Assembly (NCBI GenBank): GCA_001414485.1
Contig: LLEY01000003.1
Location: 124,001-188,000 of the forward strand
Source: Calycina herbarum
Lineage: Eukaryota; Ascomycota; Leotiomycetes; Helotiales; Pezizellaceae
DNA length: 64,000 nucleotides
Direction: 5' to 3'
Below the pieces are notes generated by a model. The model saw only the letters and a list, made by a program, of their open reading frames with translations. It made no database searches and was not told the origin of the DNA. Position numbers and translations under genes: made by a program. Positions 24,001 through 33,434 of this stretch are shown one piece after another. Positions within the stretch are counted from its first letter, which is position 1. Each line of letters opens with the position of its first letter.

Positions 24001-26251
24001 CAGTCCGGAAGCTCGTGAAGCGTGCGAGTTGAGAACTGGTGTCGTTTTGCATCCAAATGTTGAGGAAGTAAAATCTGACGGAACCGAAGACGAACCTGCC
24101 AACGGGTTTGTTCCAGCCGATGACGAACAAGCCGCTCGCGAGGCTTTGAAGTTCAACTCTTACGCCCTTATGTTAGTATGCTCTTTGGGTCCCAATGGAT
24201 TTTTGACCATGGCAAGCTTCGACTCGAAGTGTGTCGATGTACCACAGATGAAAAAGATCCTTGAAGTTTTTGCTCGTACTGTGCAGCAGTTATACGAAAA
24301 CCCGAGCGGACGTATTGGCGAACTTCAATTTGTTACTGAGCTAGACAAAATTGATCTCTGGCGGTTGAGCGAGTCTGGTTCTCGCAGCATAGCCCAATCA
24401 GCAACGTGGATTGTTGACTCAGTCGATGCAGAGCGTCTTCTCCCAGTTGGTGCCGTGGGTGAGCTTCTGATTGAGCAAGATGAGGCATCAGATCTGCCCT
24501 CGATAAAGAATCCAAAGTGGCTTTCCGCAGGATGCACGGAATCACCCGGGAGAAAGGCTCTGCTCTACAAGACAGGTCTATTGGTGAGGTATAACAGCAA
24601 AGGGGGTATTGTTTTCAAGGGCAGAAAGGACGATGTTGCAAAGCCAAAGGCTCAGGTGGAAATAAAACGGGACTCGGCAAAGCGACCGCTCATCATTACA
24701 CCAAGAGAGCAAGAACTCCTAAAGCTTTGGGTCAGAGTTCTCGGCATTAGCGAGGATGAGATTGATTTCAGCGACAGCTTTTTTGAGATTGGTGGAGACT
24801 CCATTGCAGCTATGAAGCTCGTTTCAGAGGCTCGAATGGAGGGTCTCGAATTGACCGTGGCACAAATTTTCCGTCACAGGACACTTTCCGATATGGCGAA
24901 GATCGTTGAAAGCACAAAGGTTTCCGAGATTGTCGTTGAGGATGCTGCACCTTTCTCTGCGCTTGATGTGCCAGATGTTGACAACTTTCTGGCTGAATCA
25001 ATCTTGCCTCTTCTCCCACCAAAGAGCGCAAAGATAATGGACGTTTTACCAACACGGCCCCTTCAAGAAATCGCGGTTAACGGAACAGTCAAACTTCCTC
25101 GATATTCCGCACGGTACGAACTATTTTATCTTGATGCTGGCGTTGACAAAGAGCGCCTTTTCAAGAGTTGTCGCGAACTCGTTTCTCGCAACGAGATTCT
25201 TCAAACCGTGTTTGTCTACCATGCCGAACAATGTTACGGCGTTGTGCTAGAGGACTTGGAAATCGAGATATCCGAGCATCGAACAGATGGCGATTTGGTA
25301 GCATTTTCAGAAAAGCAATGCGATATCGATGTCGTAACTGAGATGCCTCTTGGTTCAGCCTTTGTAAAATTCCTCTTCGTCCAAGGTGAGGGAGAACGAA
25401 GCTGTCTCATTTTCCGCATATCCCACGCCCAGTACGACGAGATTTGTCTGCCTCCTCTGCTATACCAACTTTCCGCCTTGTATGAGGGAAGACCTGTCCC
25501 AGAGGCCATTCCATTTTCGAAATTCGTCTACCACGTCCTTCGAGATACCATCCCTCAGAGTATCCCATATTGGCGCAATTTATTGCAAGGCTCATCGCTG
25601 ACAGTCTTGCGACCATCGGAAGAATTGGTGACTCGTAAAGCAATCGCAATCAACAAGACATTCGATATTTCGGCTCGCTCTAAAGAAATCACCATCGCGA
25701 CTCTTCCCACCGCTGCTTGGGCGCTATGCTTGGCCCGTCGACTGGCGGTTCGAGACGTTGTATTTGGAGAAGTCGTCAGCGGGCGCAATATCAATCTCCC
25801 CAACTGTGATACCGTCATGGGACCTTGCTGGCAATACATCCCATGCCGAGTCAAGTTCGAGTCTGACTGGAGCGTAATGGACCTTCTTCATGTGGTTCAA
25901 CAACAGCACATCGAAAGCACCCAACACGAAGGAATGGGTCTCCAAGAAATCGTCAAGAATTGTACAGACTGGCCATCAAGTGTGGATTGGTTCGATTCGG
26001 TTGTTCACCAGGACGTCGAACACGTCGAGAACCTCGCGTTCTTGGGGGCCAACAGTCGAATGGATACCATCTATCCTCATCTCGAGCCCTTGCGCGAATG
26101 GAAAATCCAGGCTTTCCCCAAAGGCAACACGATATGCCTTGAGGTCATTACTTTCGAGCCTTGGTTGGAGACTGCCACGTCTTTGCTCAATGAGCTTGGA
26201 GATATCATGGACCAGTTGGTGAACAGGCCTCAATCGGCTCTGTTCGAATAA
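21041..26251 (+). CDS. NPS6: Nonribosomal peptide synthetase, NPS6/SidD type (extracellular siderophore synthetase)
   Basis: One uninterrupted exon of 1736 aa. Domain order: A (YVIFTSGSTGKPKG about residue 178, YGPSE about 313, YKTGDLVKYD and GRKDRQVKLRGQR about 415-440), T (LGADSLKAMK about 603), C (HHALYDGW about 805), a degenerate A fragment (about 1120-1205), T (IGGDSIAAMK about 1250), C (SHAQYDE about 1460), no thioesterase. A-T-C-dA-T-C is the diagnostic layout of NPS6/SidD, which joins and cyclises acylated N5-hydroxyornithine units into fusarinine-type siderophores. The first T core has GADS instead of GGDS. The last C domain lacks the first His and the Gly of HHxxxDG. Lack of introns over 5.2 kb contrasts with neighbouring genes. 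The start at 21041 has no competing upstream in-frame ATG with motif support. Confidence 0.93.
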   Translation: MPSFNQIEMDDHELAQLWQWNATIPPTIDRCIQDIVVEEMVKNPERPAVQSWDGSLTYGELDRLSLQLAVQLSNLGVAVGTIVPLCFEKSMWTVVGVLGILRAGGGFVLTDPQQPEARLRTIRTEVDAQIVLTSQKQAELGSRIAPTSKIVVVGPELRNSTEELQASQLPSVPASSTLYVIFTSGSTGKPKGVVISHENYTSGALPRADKVGYRAHSRVLDFASYAFDVSIDCMLATLSQGGCICVPSDEQRVNDLPGAIRSMKVNMAHMTPSVARVLPIDILSSLEVLGLGGESISAGDAAIWGEKTKVVIAYGPSECTVGCTINNSIAPGRSYTSIGKGVGGLTWIVDPDNHNSLTPVGAVGELLIEGPVVGVGYINEPEKTKEVFIEDPTWLTAGAKNMPGRTGRLYKTGDLVKYDPDGSGEIVFAGRKDRQVKLRGQRVELAEIEHHLRSRLPADASVAAEVITPGGKGKEPTLVAFIAEAGQTESEENDQTVSFSPILRKSLAEMDEGLATELPVYMVPAAYIPLRQMPSLVSCKVDRKRLQELGLAMTYQQLAKFRAKVVQKQALKTDMEHELHRIWTKLFGTDVEISANNNFFSLGADSLKAMKLVAVARADGISLTVADIFTHPVLSRMALVAGRVSTDAELEIPEFSLLDAGWETGDACEQGAKLCNLDPSSVEDMYPCTPLQEGLMALSAKISEAYVAQRVVDLKDLSTVHLLKAAFEAVAVECPIMRTRIIQVPGHGLTQVVVKGAMPWSSSNNLEEYLIHDRDQSMELGEPLARFADVIDEKTSKVHLVLTMHHALYDGWSMPLIIERVNKAYHGLKTEGRTPFKSFIKYLGGADRAASEAYWKENMRGASGHQFPALPAPGYQTQTDSLLERYVSLDGSSTSSTTIATAIRGAWALVAAQYIGSDDIVFGETLTGRNAPIAGIEEIEGPLITTVPVRVRVDRDTRISDFLQDIHDQSILRIPHEHIGLQNIRRLSPEAREACELRTGVVLHPNVEEVKSDGTEDEPANGFVPADDEQAAREALKFNSYALMLVCSLGPNGFLTMASFDSKCVDVPQMKKILEVFARTVQQLYENPSGRIGELQFVTELDKIDLWRLSESGSRSIAQSATWIVDSVDAERLLPVGAVGELLIEQDEASDLPSIKNPKWLSAGCTESPGRKALLYKTGLLVRYNSKGGIVFKGRKDDVAKPKAQVEIKRDSAKRPLIITPREQELLKLWVRVLGISEDEIDFSDSFFEIGGDSIAAMKLVSEARMEGLELTVAQIFRHRTLSDMAKIVESTKVSEIVVEDAAPFSALDVPDVDNFLAESILPLLPPKSAKIMDVLPTRPLQEIAVNGTVKLPRYSARYELFYLDAGVDKERLFKSCRELVSRNEILQTVFVYHAEQCYGVVLEDLEIEISEHRTDGDLVAFSEKQCDIDVVTEMPLGSAFVKFLFVQGEGERSCLIFRISHAQYDEICLPPLLYQLSALYEGRPVPEAIPFSKFVYHVLRDTIPQSIPYWRNLLQGSSLTVLRPSEELVTRKAIAINKTFDISARSKEITIATLPTAAWALCLARRLAVRDVVFGEVVSGRNINLPNCDTVMGPCWQYIPCRVKFESDWSVMDLLHVVQQQHIESTQHEGMGLQEIVKNCTDWPSSVDWFDSVVHQDVEHVENLAFLGANSRMDTIYPHLEPLREWKIQAFPKGNTICLEVITFEPWLETATSLLNELGDIMDQLVNRPQSALFE

Positions 26252-26978
26252 ATGGAGGCTGGGAATGAACGGTTTGAAGGGCGAATGGCGATATTTTTGG
26301 GTTATGGTGTATACTGGTAGGAAATATCGGCGGAATACGTTATGGTAATGGTTTGGCTTTGATATTTATGTATTTAATACGTCTTGTTGCGTTTCAAGGT
26401 TGTCGAATATCAATCGTCAAAAGCGGGGAAAGCGACTTACACGTGACCCCAAACAAAATCTAGCAGAATCCTCTTTAAGAAAAAGTCAATAGCATCGATA
26501 AAGTCAAGTATAGAAATACATGCTTTCTTTTTGCTTGCCTTGAGTTTGATGGCCTGGAATGATTCAAGATTCTGCACGATAAATCGACGTTGCTTTGCCT
26601 GTCGCAACCCCAGTTTCGGCGCCGGGTATTTTGCTTCGAATTTGATTTTTACTCGGATTTCTTTCAATTTTGAAGCAAAAAAAACTAACCATGGCTAGGC
26701 CTGGGGTTTGATGTTACGCAAGACAGTATTAATGGAACTTCACTTTTTAAAATGGCTGAGGGAAACCTAGCTTTTATTCGTTGTCATTTTCTCATAACTC
26801 ATAATTCATAATTAACTACATTCAATCATTTCGTCTCTACTTTCCCTTTATCTTGCTTACAGAGCCCCGCTCTGTATAAGCCAAAAATCTTGAACTTACT
26901 AAAGTTGGAAAAATAAAAATGAATTCCGACCAACATTGGTCGCGTCTCTTCGAGCTGTTGACATGGAGATTTTGGGGA
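26252..26978. other. Intergenic region
   Basis: 3' flank of the NRPS and 3' flank of the convergent gene at 26979-27848. A lysine-rich 76-codon minus-strand ORF (26437-26667) has no family motif; it could be an exon of an unrecognised gene but I cannot support it. Confidence 0.45.
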
Positions 26979-27848
26979 TCAAGGAAGAGACACATGGATC
27001 TTTTTCTCGCCCTCTATATGAAGACGTATTTTGAAAGGTCCCACACGTTTCACAAAGTACTCGAAATATATCCTGCCTTCTGGCGTATTATCAATCCGAA
27101 ACCTGTCCCCTGGATTCTGTAAGTTACGAGCTTTGTAACGGATTTCATGAATGGTGTTGGTGGAAGGCCAATGAGCCTGAATTTCGCGGACAATACCCTT
27201 GTATTGCCTTGCATGTTCTCGTTTGTTCGCAATATAGCCTTGCTCATCCGACGACCTGGTGTCGATTTGATGGTGCAAGTCGTCAACGGGGGTTATGGGA
27301 GGACCTGCTGCAGATTTGACTGGATTGATGATGTATACCTCTGGGAACTTCCCTCTTCGTCTGAGTGGCGAGCCGCCTAGAGCATCAACAAAATTTGAAA
27401 GTCTAGGAAAGGATTTATTCTTACCGTCTCGAAGTAGCTTTGGTGGGTAGTCATCCGTTGTTGGATCAAGAGAGAGATCTTCGAAGAAATGGGCTGCATA
27501 AATTCCTCCGTCGCCAACAATTATCACCGAGATACAGCCTGTCAGGTTCTTGAGGCCAAGCTCAAAGGGAGTTGCCAAATACGAGCCTTTGTTATTCTTG
27601 AAAGGTCTAAATACCGCTGTACTAAGTCGTTTCGATGATCGGTCGTCGTATATTTTGTCGGTGGTTTTTAATTCCTCCACTTTCCGCGTTAAAAATTTGT
27701 TTCGATCGTGTATGAACGGGAGGTCATCAGTTTCTCGGGGGCCATTGTGGTATGGGTGGTTGGATCTATTGATGGGAATTGAGCCACCATAGAACATGTG
27801 ATCTTCACATCGCATCTTGTAAGTATAGTAGAATAGGTTCCTACTCAA
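26979..27848 (-). CDS. Uncharacterised fungal protein with GDGGIYAAHFFEDLS motif
   Basis: Single open frame of 289 aa, convergent with the NRPS. The N-terminal third is polar. The core is a hydrophobic strand (GCISVIIVGDGG) followed by IYAAHFFEDLSL, a loop with LRDGKNKSFPRL, then EVYIINPVK and a long charged stretch ending IRLHIEGEKKIHVSLP. The strand followed by a [Y/H]-x-AHFWE-like motif recalls a family of uncharacterised fungal proteins of unknown function; this is recollection, not a search result. No signal peptide or TM. The start codon is uncertain, since MRCEDHMFYGG gives later in-frame alternatives. Confidence 0.6.
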   Translation of the reverse strand: MSRNLFYYTYKMRCEDHMFYGGSIPINRSNHPYHNGPRETDDLPFIHDRNKFLTRKVEELKTTDKIYDDRSSKRLSTAVFRPFKNNKGSYLATPFELGLKNLTGCISVIIVGDGGIYAAHFFEDLSLDPTTDDYPPKLLRDGKNKSFPRLSNFVDALGGSPLRRRGKFPEVYIINPVKSAAGPPITPVDDLHHQIDTRSSDEQGYIANKREHARQYKGIVREIQAHWPSTNTIHEIRYKARNLQNPGDRFRIDNTPEGRIYFEYFVKRVGPFKIRLHIEGEKKIHVSLP

Positions 27849-28187
27849 GAAGAAAACAATCTTAATTCATCTTCACTACCTTTGAACTTCAACGGGTTAT
27901 AAATATAGAGTGCAAGGTCTTTGTTGTATGAGGTACATTCTAAGTACAAAGATCCACATTCTCTAAGTGTTAACAATTGATTGTAATGTCAAAGAATTTT
28001 TCATGATTGAAAGAGAATGGTTAGAAAGCTTCAAAGGAGTTACCAAAATACTTGCTTTGTACCTGAATCCACCTTTTTCAAATACATACTCACAATCCGT
28101 TGTAAAACAAAACGCTTCCACATCTAGCTTCAGCAACAAGGAGAACGTCTTTATTATCCACGTGTCCCTCAATTTGTTCCTTGCGTT

Positions 28188-28712
28188 CAGCGTAATCACA
28201 AAATACTCTGCTACTCACAACTACTCGAGTAGTACTCAAGAGTAGTAGAGTAGAGTAGAGTATGAGTAGCGGGTCGGTTAAGTAGAGTAGAGTAGTGACT
28301 TAGGACTACTCGAGTAGTCTTAAGTAGTCTTAGTAATATTATATATTTATATTTATAAGGCTTATAAGGCTTATAAAGCTTATTATTAGTAATATTAGTA
28401 GTTATATATAATAAAAATTTCTTTTCATCATTATATAATTAATAGCTAAACTATTAAGACTATTATTAAAGAAGTTACGTAGTAGACAGAGTAAAAAGAA
28501 GATCTCGCTTAAGCTCCCAGGCAGCTCCGGAACGCCACTCCAACGCCACACCGAGATACCAGCCCGAACCGGCCCGATTCGGCCCGCACTACTCCACTAC
28601 TCTTGAGTAGTACTCTAGAGTTTATGAGTAGAGTAGAGTAGTACTTAAAATTACTTGAGTAGAGTAGAGTAGGGGTCACTACTCTACTCTACTCTACTCA
28701 TTTAATACGCTG
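28188..28712. mobile_element. hAT-type MITE, copy 2 (525 bp)
   Basis: Starts CAGCGTAATC (28188) and ends in TACGCTG (28712), flanked by a perfect 8-bp duplication CTTGCGTT (28080s side at 28180-28187 and 28713-28720). Same design as the copy at 3479: subterminal GAGTA/TACTC clusters, AT-rich middle (28330-28470) and the same G+C-rich block (28500-28585, sharing TCTCGCTTAAGCT and CCGGAA.GCCACTCC). The terminal 5-7 bp are less conserved (CAGCGTA versus CAGTGTG). No transposase ORF. Confidence 0.88.
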
Positions 28713-28720
28713 CTTGCGTT

Positions 28721-29037
28721 CTATCTATGTAGATTTATTCCAGGAACCAGGTTTCACAAGCTGAGTAATCACAAGCTGAGAATCTTAAAGTGTTGTGGGC
28801 TGGCAAGTCCCGTAGTCTATTTTTGATTTTCATGCAGTTGGTACTGTGTTGGTTGGAAAATAGCCACGTTCGTGATCCTTTTTCTAACCGAGTTTTGCAA
28901 GATCCAAAATCCAGAGCATCTTCAAATTTGTCTTCAAATTCCAATGAAAACGGGACACATATATTAGCAAGTTGGTTAAATCCGGCTCTTTGGTATTTCA
29001 CGTCAATAATTGTTGGATTTAGATTCTTCGGTCTCAT
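28721..29037 (-). pseudogene. Possible gene fragment interrupted by hAT MITE
   Basis: A 100-codon minus-strand ORF (28735-29037) reads like real protein (contains TIIDVKYQRAGFNQL and SLEFEDKFEDALDFGS). On the other side of the element, minus-strand sequence below 28187 includes a coherent EQIEGHVDNKDVLLVAEA stretch with stops soon after. They may be two parts of one disrupted gene; I cannot identify the family. Confidence 0.3.
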
Positions 29038-29167
29038 ATTGCATGCCCTCGCAGTTTTTCAAATGCACCTCAACAATAATGTGTATGTCCCTTACTCTAC
29101 TCCAGCCCCCCAACAATAACACCAACCACTTAAAATTCAACCAAGTACCTCCGTCCCGCCAATCACT

Positions 29168-29515
29168 CTAAAGTCCTCTCGAAGTCTCCGTATCCACATT
29201 AACCTTCTCCTCGCCCCTCCAAATTTCCTTTCCACGCCACCAAGCTCTATCAGGCTTATCCTTAAGCCCAATTTGAACATTCACAAGACCATAAGCTTTT
29301 TCTCCTGGGTGAAAGCCGTTTTCGACTAAATTTTCCTCAGCCATTTTTCGTTACTTTACGGTTAGGCGGGTTGACTTACCTCCTTCGCCGAAGAACCCAC
29401 TCTCGACGAGGTGGTTTACTTTTTCTCGCACATCATCTTCGAAGCTTGGGACAGGCAGAGATGTTGCCATGGGGAGGAGGAGGACGGGGAGGAGCACGAT
29501 TGAGTGGAGTTTCAT
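29168..29515 (-). CDS. Small secreted protein candidate (97 aa)
   Basis: Two exons on the minus strand: 29515-29380 and 29325-29168. The 54-bp intron has GTAAGT, a CCTAAC branch site and a TTTAG acceptor. The protein opens with a classic signal peptide (basic Lys at position 2, a leucine-rich core to about residue 18, small residues before the likely cleavage around 19-20). The mature ~77 residues contain no cysteine and two related short words, VESGFFGEG and VENGFHPGE, across the splice junction. The rest is charged, with AWWRGKEIWRGEEK. No family recognised; size and secretion fit an effector-like or cell-wall peptide (inference). Confidence 0.6.
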
Positions 29516-31579
29516 TTTGTTTTTCTCCGATATTGTGGAGTGGTATAAACGTTCTGATATGATTCTTCCCGAGACACGGCTGAGTGAAGTAACGAGTTGA
29601 TGTTGAAGTGAAAAAAGGAAAAGAGATTGTGTTATATTTGTACTGTCACAGCGCCTCTGTTGGTTCCAACGGGTCAATAAGGCCGCACAGATGGTTGTGT
29701 GCGTTGTCATCTCGATGTACTGAAACACCAACCAACTTCACAGCCACGAAGTGTTTCTGAGACAAAAACACCAACACGGAGACAAGTAAACATAACAATC
29801 TATTTCTGAAGTAGACATTAGTGCATGAGGTACTCACGTAAGAAAGCTTGTAAAACGGACTCAAGGGGACAAACCAACGTCCAGCCTCATACGAAGCAAG
29901 ATGCATGCAGCATGGACAAAAGCCATACGAAAAATTCTGTGGTTTGCAACCGGCAGATGTTGTTTCACATTGACGCCAGGGGAAAAATCGAGGCTGGTCA
30001 CCTGATATCAGCTTTGAATTGAGATAACCGATGGAACGCTAGCACTAGTGAAGCGAAAGGAACCACAGTTCGCTTCGAAGCTTCGTTTGGCTATCTTAAT
30101 CTTCTGAAGGTCCCGAATTAGAATCTTGAGTTCTTGAGTTACACCAGGCCGATTTCACGTGGGATCGATAAGGGCGCTCTGCAAGGTGCTTAATCACGCC
30201 AAGGATTGGGTGACAAAGGCTAAGCCTCCTTCATGAGGGTTTCCTTCTCTTCCTCAACCACAGAATCATAAGGCTCTTGTGTTGCAATCGAAGCGTCTGG
30301 TCTTGCTCTGGCTTGATTTCTTGCATGCTCCTAATTGCCACAACGTGCTCTCCAGTCGCTGTGGTGCACTCCTCCCACGCTTTCTGCTCACCCGAGATAC
30401 ACTCATCATGGATGTCGTGCAACCCCTCGTACGTACCCCTCTTTCTCCTTCTGGGGGTCTAAGGTTACCGGTATCTTCCCTGCCCTTGAAAGTAGTGAAC
30501 AACACCAATCTACAGATGCTGGTAGCGCCGCTGACTGGCTGGCCTAGAACACCCAATGTTATCTTTGCCTTGAGCATCTGAGTAAGCCCTCATGTTCGTC
30601 GTGTCCAAACCTGTCATGCCCCGGGACATTGGCAGTGGACTTTTATCCTTCCTTTATCCGGCGTTACAGCGCAGGGAAATGCTATGCAGCTTCGCCGCAC
30701 TGCCACTTTGACGATGGGAAGAGCAGTCTGTCGTCCTCCCTTTGGTCTGTCCGGTTACACGGGGCAATATATTTTCGCCTGCCCCCTCGCCATAAATCAG
30801 CAAGCTGGTTGGTGGTTATTGGTGGTGTTGAGGTCGTGGTCGGCGAGCCTCAAACAGTGGGACAGCACAGCAGCGTGCGAGGCGAGCTGGTGGAAATTTC
30901 GGAAAATTCCCACCTCGAGTAGCGTCGGGTGTCTGATCGGCAAGGCCATCCATCAAACAGACATTTAGGCCACCCTCCCGAACAACACCACAGGATCGTG
31001 AGTTCAACATTTCGAGAACAAAACAACAAACAACGTTCGCTGCCGTGGTCTGTTCGCCATGCTGCAAGTGGCGTTCCATCTGTCCGTCGAATCTCAGCGA
31101 GATTTCTCCTCCTTCCAAGAGTGTTGGAATTATTGGCGAAGGACGCAATGGGGAGGCAGCCAAGCAGCGCCTCGTCTCGTATGGCCTATTAGGTAGCTTC
31201 CCATCCCGGGCCAAGAGCTCTCATTCTGGGGACCCCAGAGGCTAGGACCGTTGTCTCGTTGAGTTTGATGGACCCCTTGATGTGGAAATTGTGCATGGGG
31301 ATTGGATGGGAATGCACATAATCCGGTTGGTGTCTTGCTTGGCTGCTTTTTGGATATCGCTTCTTTCTTTCCTTGTTGGGGTAATCTGCAAAACCACTTC
31401 GGCCTCTGACCCCAGGTCCCGTGGCACTCAATAGTCCCCCTTCGTAGCCAAGTCTGGCTCGTGCTGGCATCCGCTGGGGGTATACATAAGAAACGGACTT
31501 CCCCCATCTCAGCTACGCCCCATTATTGTTTACATTATTTTCCTTTCCAAAACTTTTCTGTCCCAAGAGCATCTTCATC
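29516..31579. other. Intergenic region upstream of MFS transporter
   Basis: About 2 kb with many short overlapping ORFs on both strands and no recognisable domain, intron-supported frame or repeat. Normal base composition, so probably promoter/UTR or unrecognised non-coding sequence. Confidence 0.45.
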
Positions 31580-33434
31580 ATGGGATTGACCGGAGAACAC
31601 AAAGAATCCGTTGACTCGGACACCAATCAGAAGGAGGTGGCCTTGGGAGAGCAAAAGGAAGTCATCTCCACTTCCTCTGACTCGCTTCCTGGTGAGGTCT
31701 TGGAACCACAATTCGATCAATCCAGGACGAAGACGCTCATTCGGAAACTGGACTGGCATCTGGTTCCCTTTCTTGCGCTACTTTACCTGTAAGCCGCATT
31801 CCTTATCTCTCCGCAATGCATTCGCTAATCAGTGTAGCCTCTCTTTCCTCGATCGTTCTAATATTGGAAATGCAAAACTTTTCAGCCTCCAGAAGGACCT
31901 CAAAATGCCAGAGACTGGCGAGGGTGCGATCCAGTACAACAATGCATTGGCAATTTTCTTCCCTTTCTATGTCGCGGCCGAAGTTCCATCAAACATGATG
32001 ATGAAGCGTCTGCGCCCAAGTCTTTGGCTTACCATAATCATGCTGTATGTTTATGCCACTCTTGGAGCTATTTTCTATGCTGATAACAGCCATAGTGCTT
32101 GGGCTATTTGCACTATCTGCATGGGCTTCGTCAAAAACTATGCCGGACTTCTCGTTGTTCGTGCTTTTTTGGGCGTATGTGAGGGTGGACTTTTCCCAGG
32201 TGTCACATACTACATCACCATGTGGTAAGCACAGTTGCATTGTTCTCCAAAGAATTGGATTTTAATAGATTCCAGGTATTGTCGTCACGAATGCGGCCTA
32301 AGAATGGCACTCTTCTTCTCGGCTGCTACTGCCGCAGGTGCCTTTGGTGGTATTCTAGCATTTGGCATTGGTAAAATGAAAAATGTTGGTGGTCTTGGTG
32401 GATGGTCTTGGATTTTCATTCTCGAGGGAATTCTCACTTTCCTCGTTGCATGTGTCGCATACTGGGCTATCAACGACTATCCTCGCACGTAGGGTTTTCC
32501 AGATACGACCACCTATTTGTGTATATGCTAACAACAGTCAGCGCCTCGTTCCTTACTGAAGAGGAGCGCACAGAAGTCGAGCGTCGTCTCAAGGCAGATC
32601 GTGGTTCTCTCGCTGATGAATTCGACCTAAAATACGCCTGGGATGCGTTCGGAGATTGGAAAATTTACGTCCACATGTTCATCACCATTGGAATCTACAC
32701 GCCTCTCTACTCCATCTCCCTCTTCCTCCCTACTATTGTCAAGAATATGGGTTACTCCAACGAAACCTCGCAACTAATGACCGTCCCTCCTTATGCTGGT
32801 ACGCTCCTCCCAGCACAATCTCCCAGTCCTTCACTAACATATATCTCAGTGGCATGCGTATTCACCATCGCCGCCGGATTTTTTGCCGACAAATTCAAGC
32901 AACGCGGAATCTTTATGCTCATCTTCGAGGCCTCCGCAATCCTCGGGTTCGCCCTCCTCGCCGGATCCGCAAAACCTGGAGTTCAATACACGGGAACCTT
33001 CTTCGCTGCATCCGGGATCTACCCACTTGTTCCCATGGGAGTGGCATGGAATGGAAATAACATCGGTGGATCACTCAAGAGGGGTGTCGGTATCGCTATG
33101 CATGTTGGATTTGGAAATTTGGGAGGTGCCATTTCTGCTTATTTGTTTTTGGCCAAGTATTCTCCCAGGTATGTCCCCGGCCAAATATATTTTTTGCGAG
33201 AACATCAACTGACTGGCATTTAGATTTATCCCTGGACATGTCACACTCGCATCCACCGTCTCGATGTCTTTCATCCTCACCTGCTTCATGACCTGGTATC
33301 TCCGCAAAGAGAACGCTAGACGTGATGCCTGGGCTGCTGAGAACAACATGTTACCCGAGAACTACACCGAAGCGCAGAGGACCGAAGAGAGAGAAAAGGG
33401 GGATAATGCTACCTTTTATCGGTACACTGTTTGA
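31580..33434 (+). CDS. MFS transporter, Dal5/allantoate permease (ACS) family
   Basis: Six exons: 31580-31788, 31838-32224, 32276-32488, 32542-32798, 32850-33168, 33224-33434, with 49-55-bp introns, joining in frame to 531 aa. The cytosolic N-terminus ends in LIRKLDWHLVPFLALLYLL, then the signature LSFLDRSNIGNAK, GVCEGGLFPGVTYYITMWY and RMALFFSAATAAGAFGG, all characteristic of the anion:cation symporter group. Later come GIYPLVPMGVAWNGNNIGG and GIAMHVGFGNLGG. About 12 TM helices are expected. Relatives carry allantoate, nicotinate, pantothenate or biotin precursors; the substrate cannot be told from sequence. Stands alone, not in an obvious cluster. Confidence 0.9.

Noticed and set aside
21041..26251. 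NRPS as a toxin or other peptide synthetase
   Set aside because: Domain order with a stub A domain and no thioesterase or reductase matches the NPS6/SidD siderophore type much better.
29823..31245. Cluster of short ORFs upstream of the MFS gene
   Set aside because: Overlapping on both strands, no motif, no supported introns.
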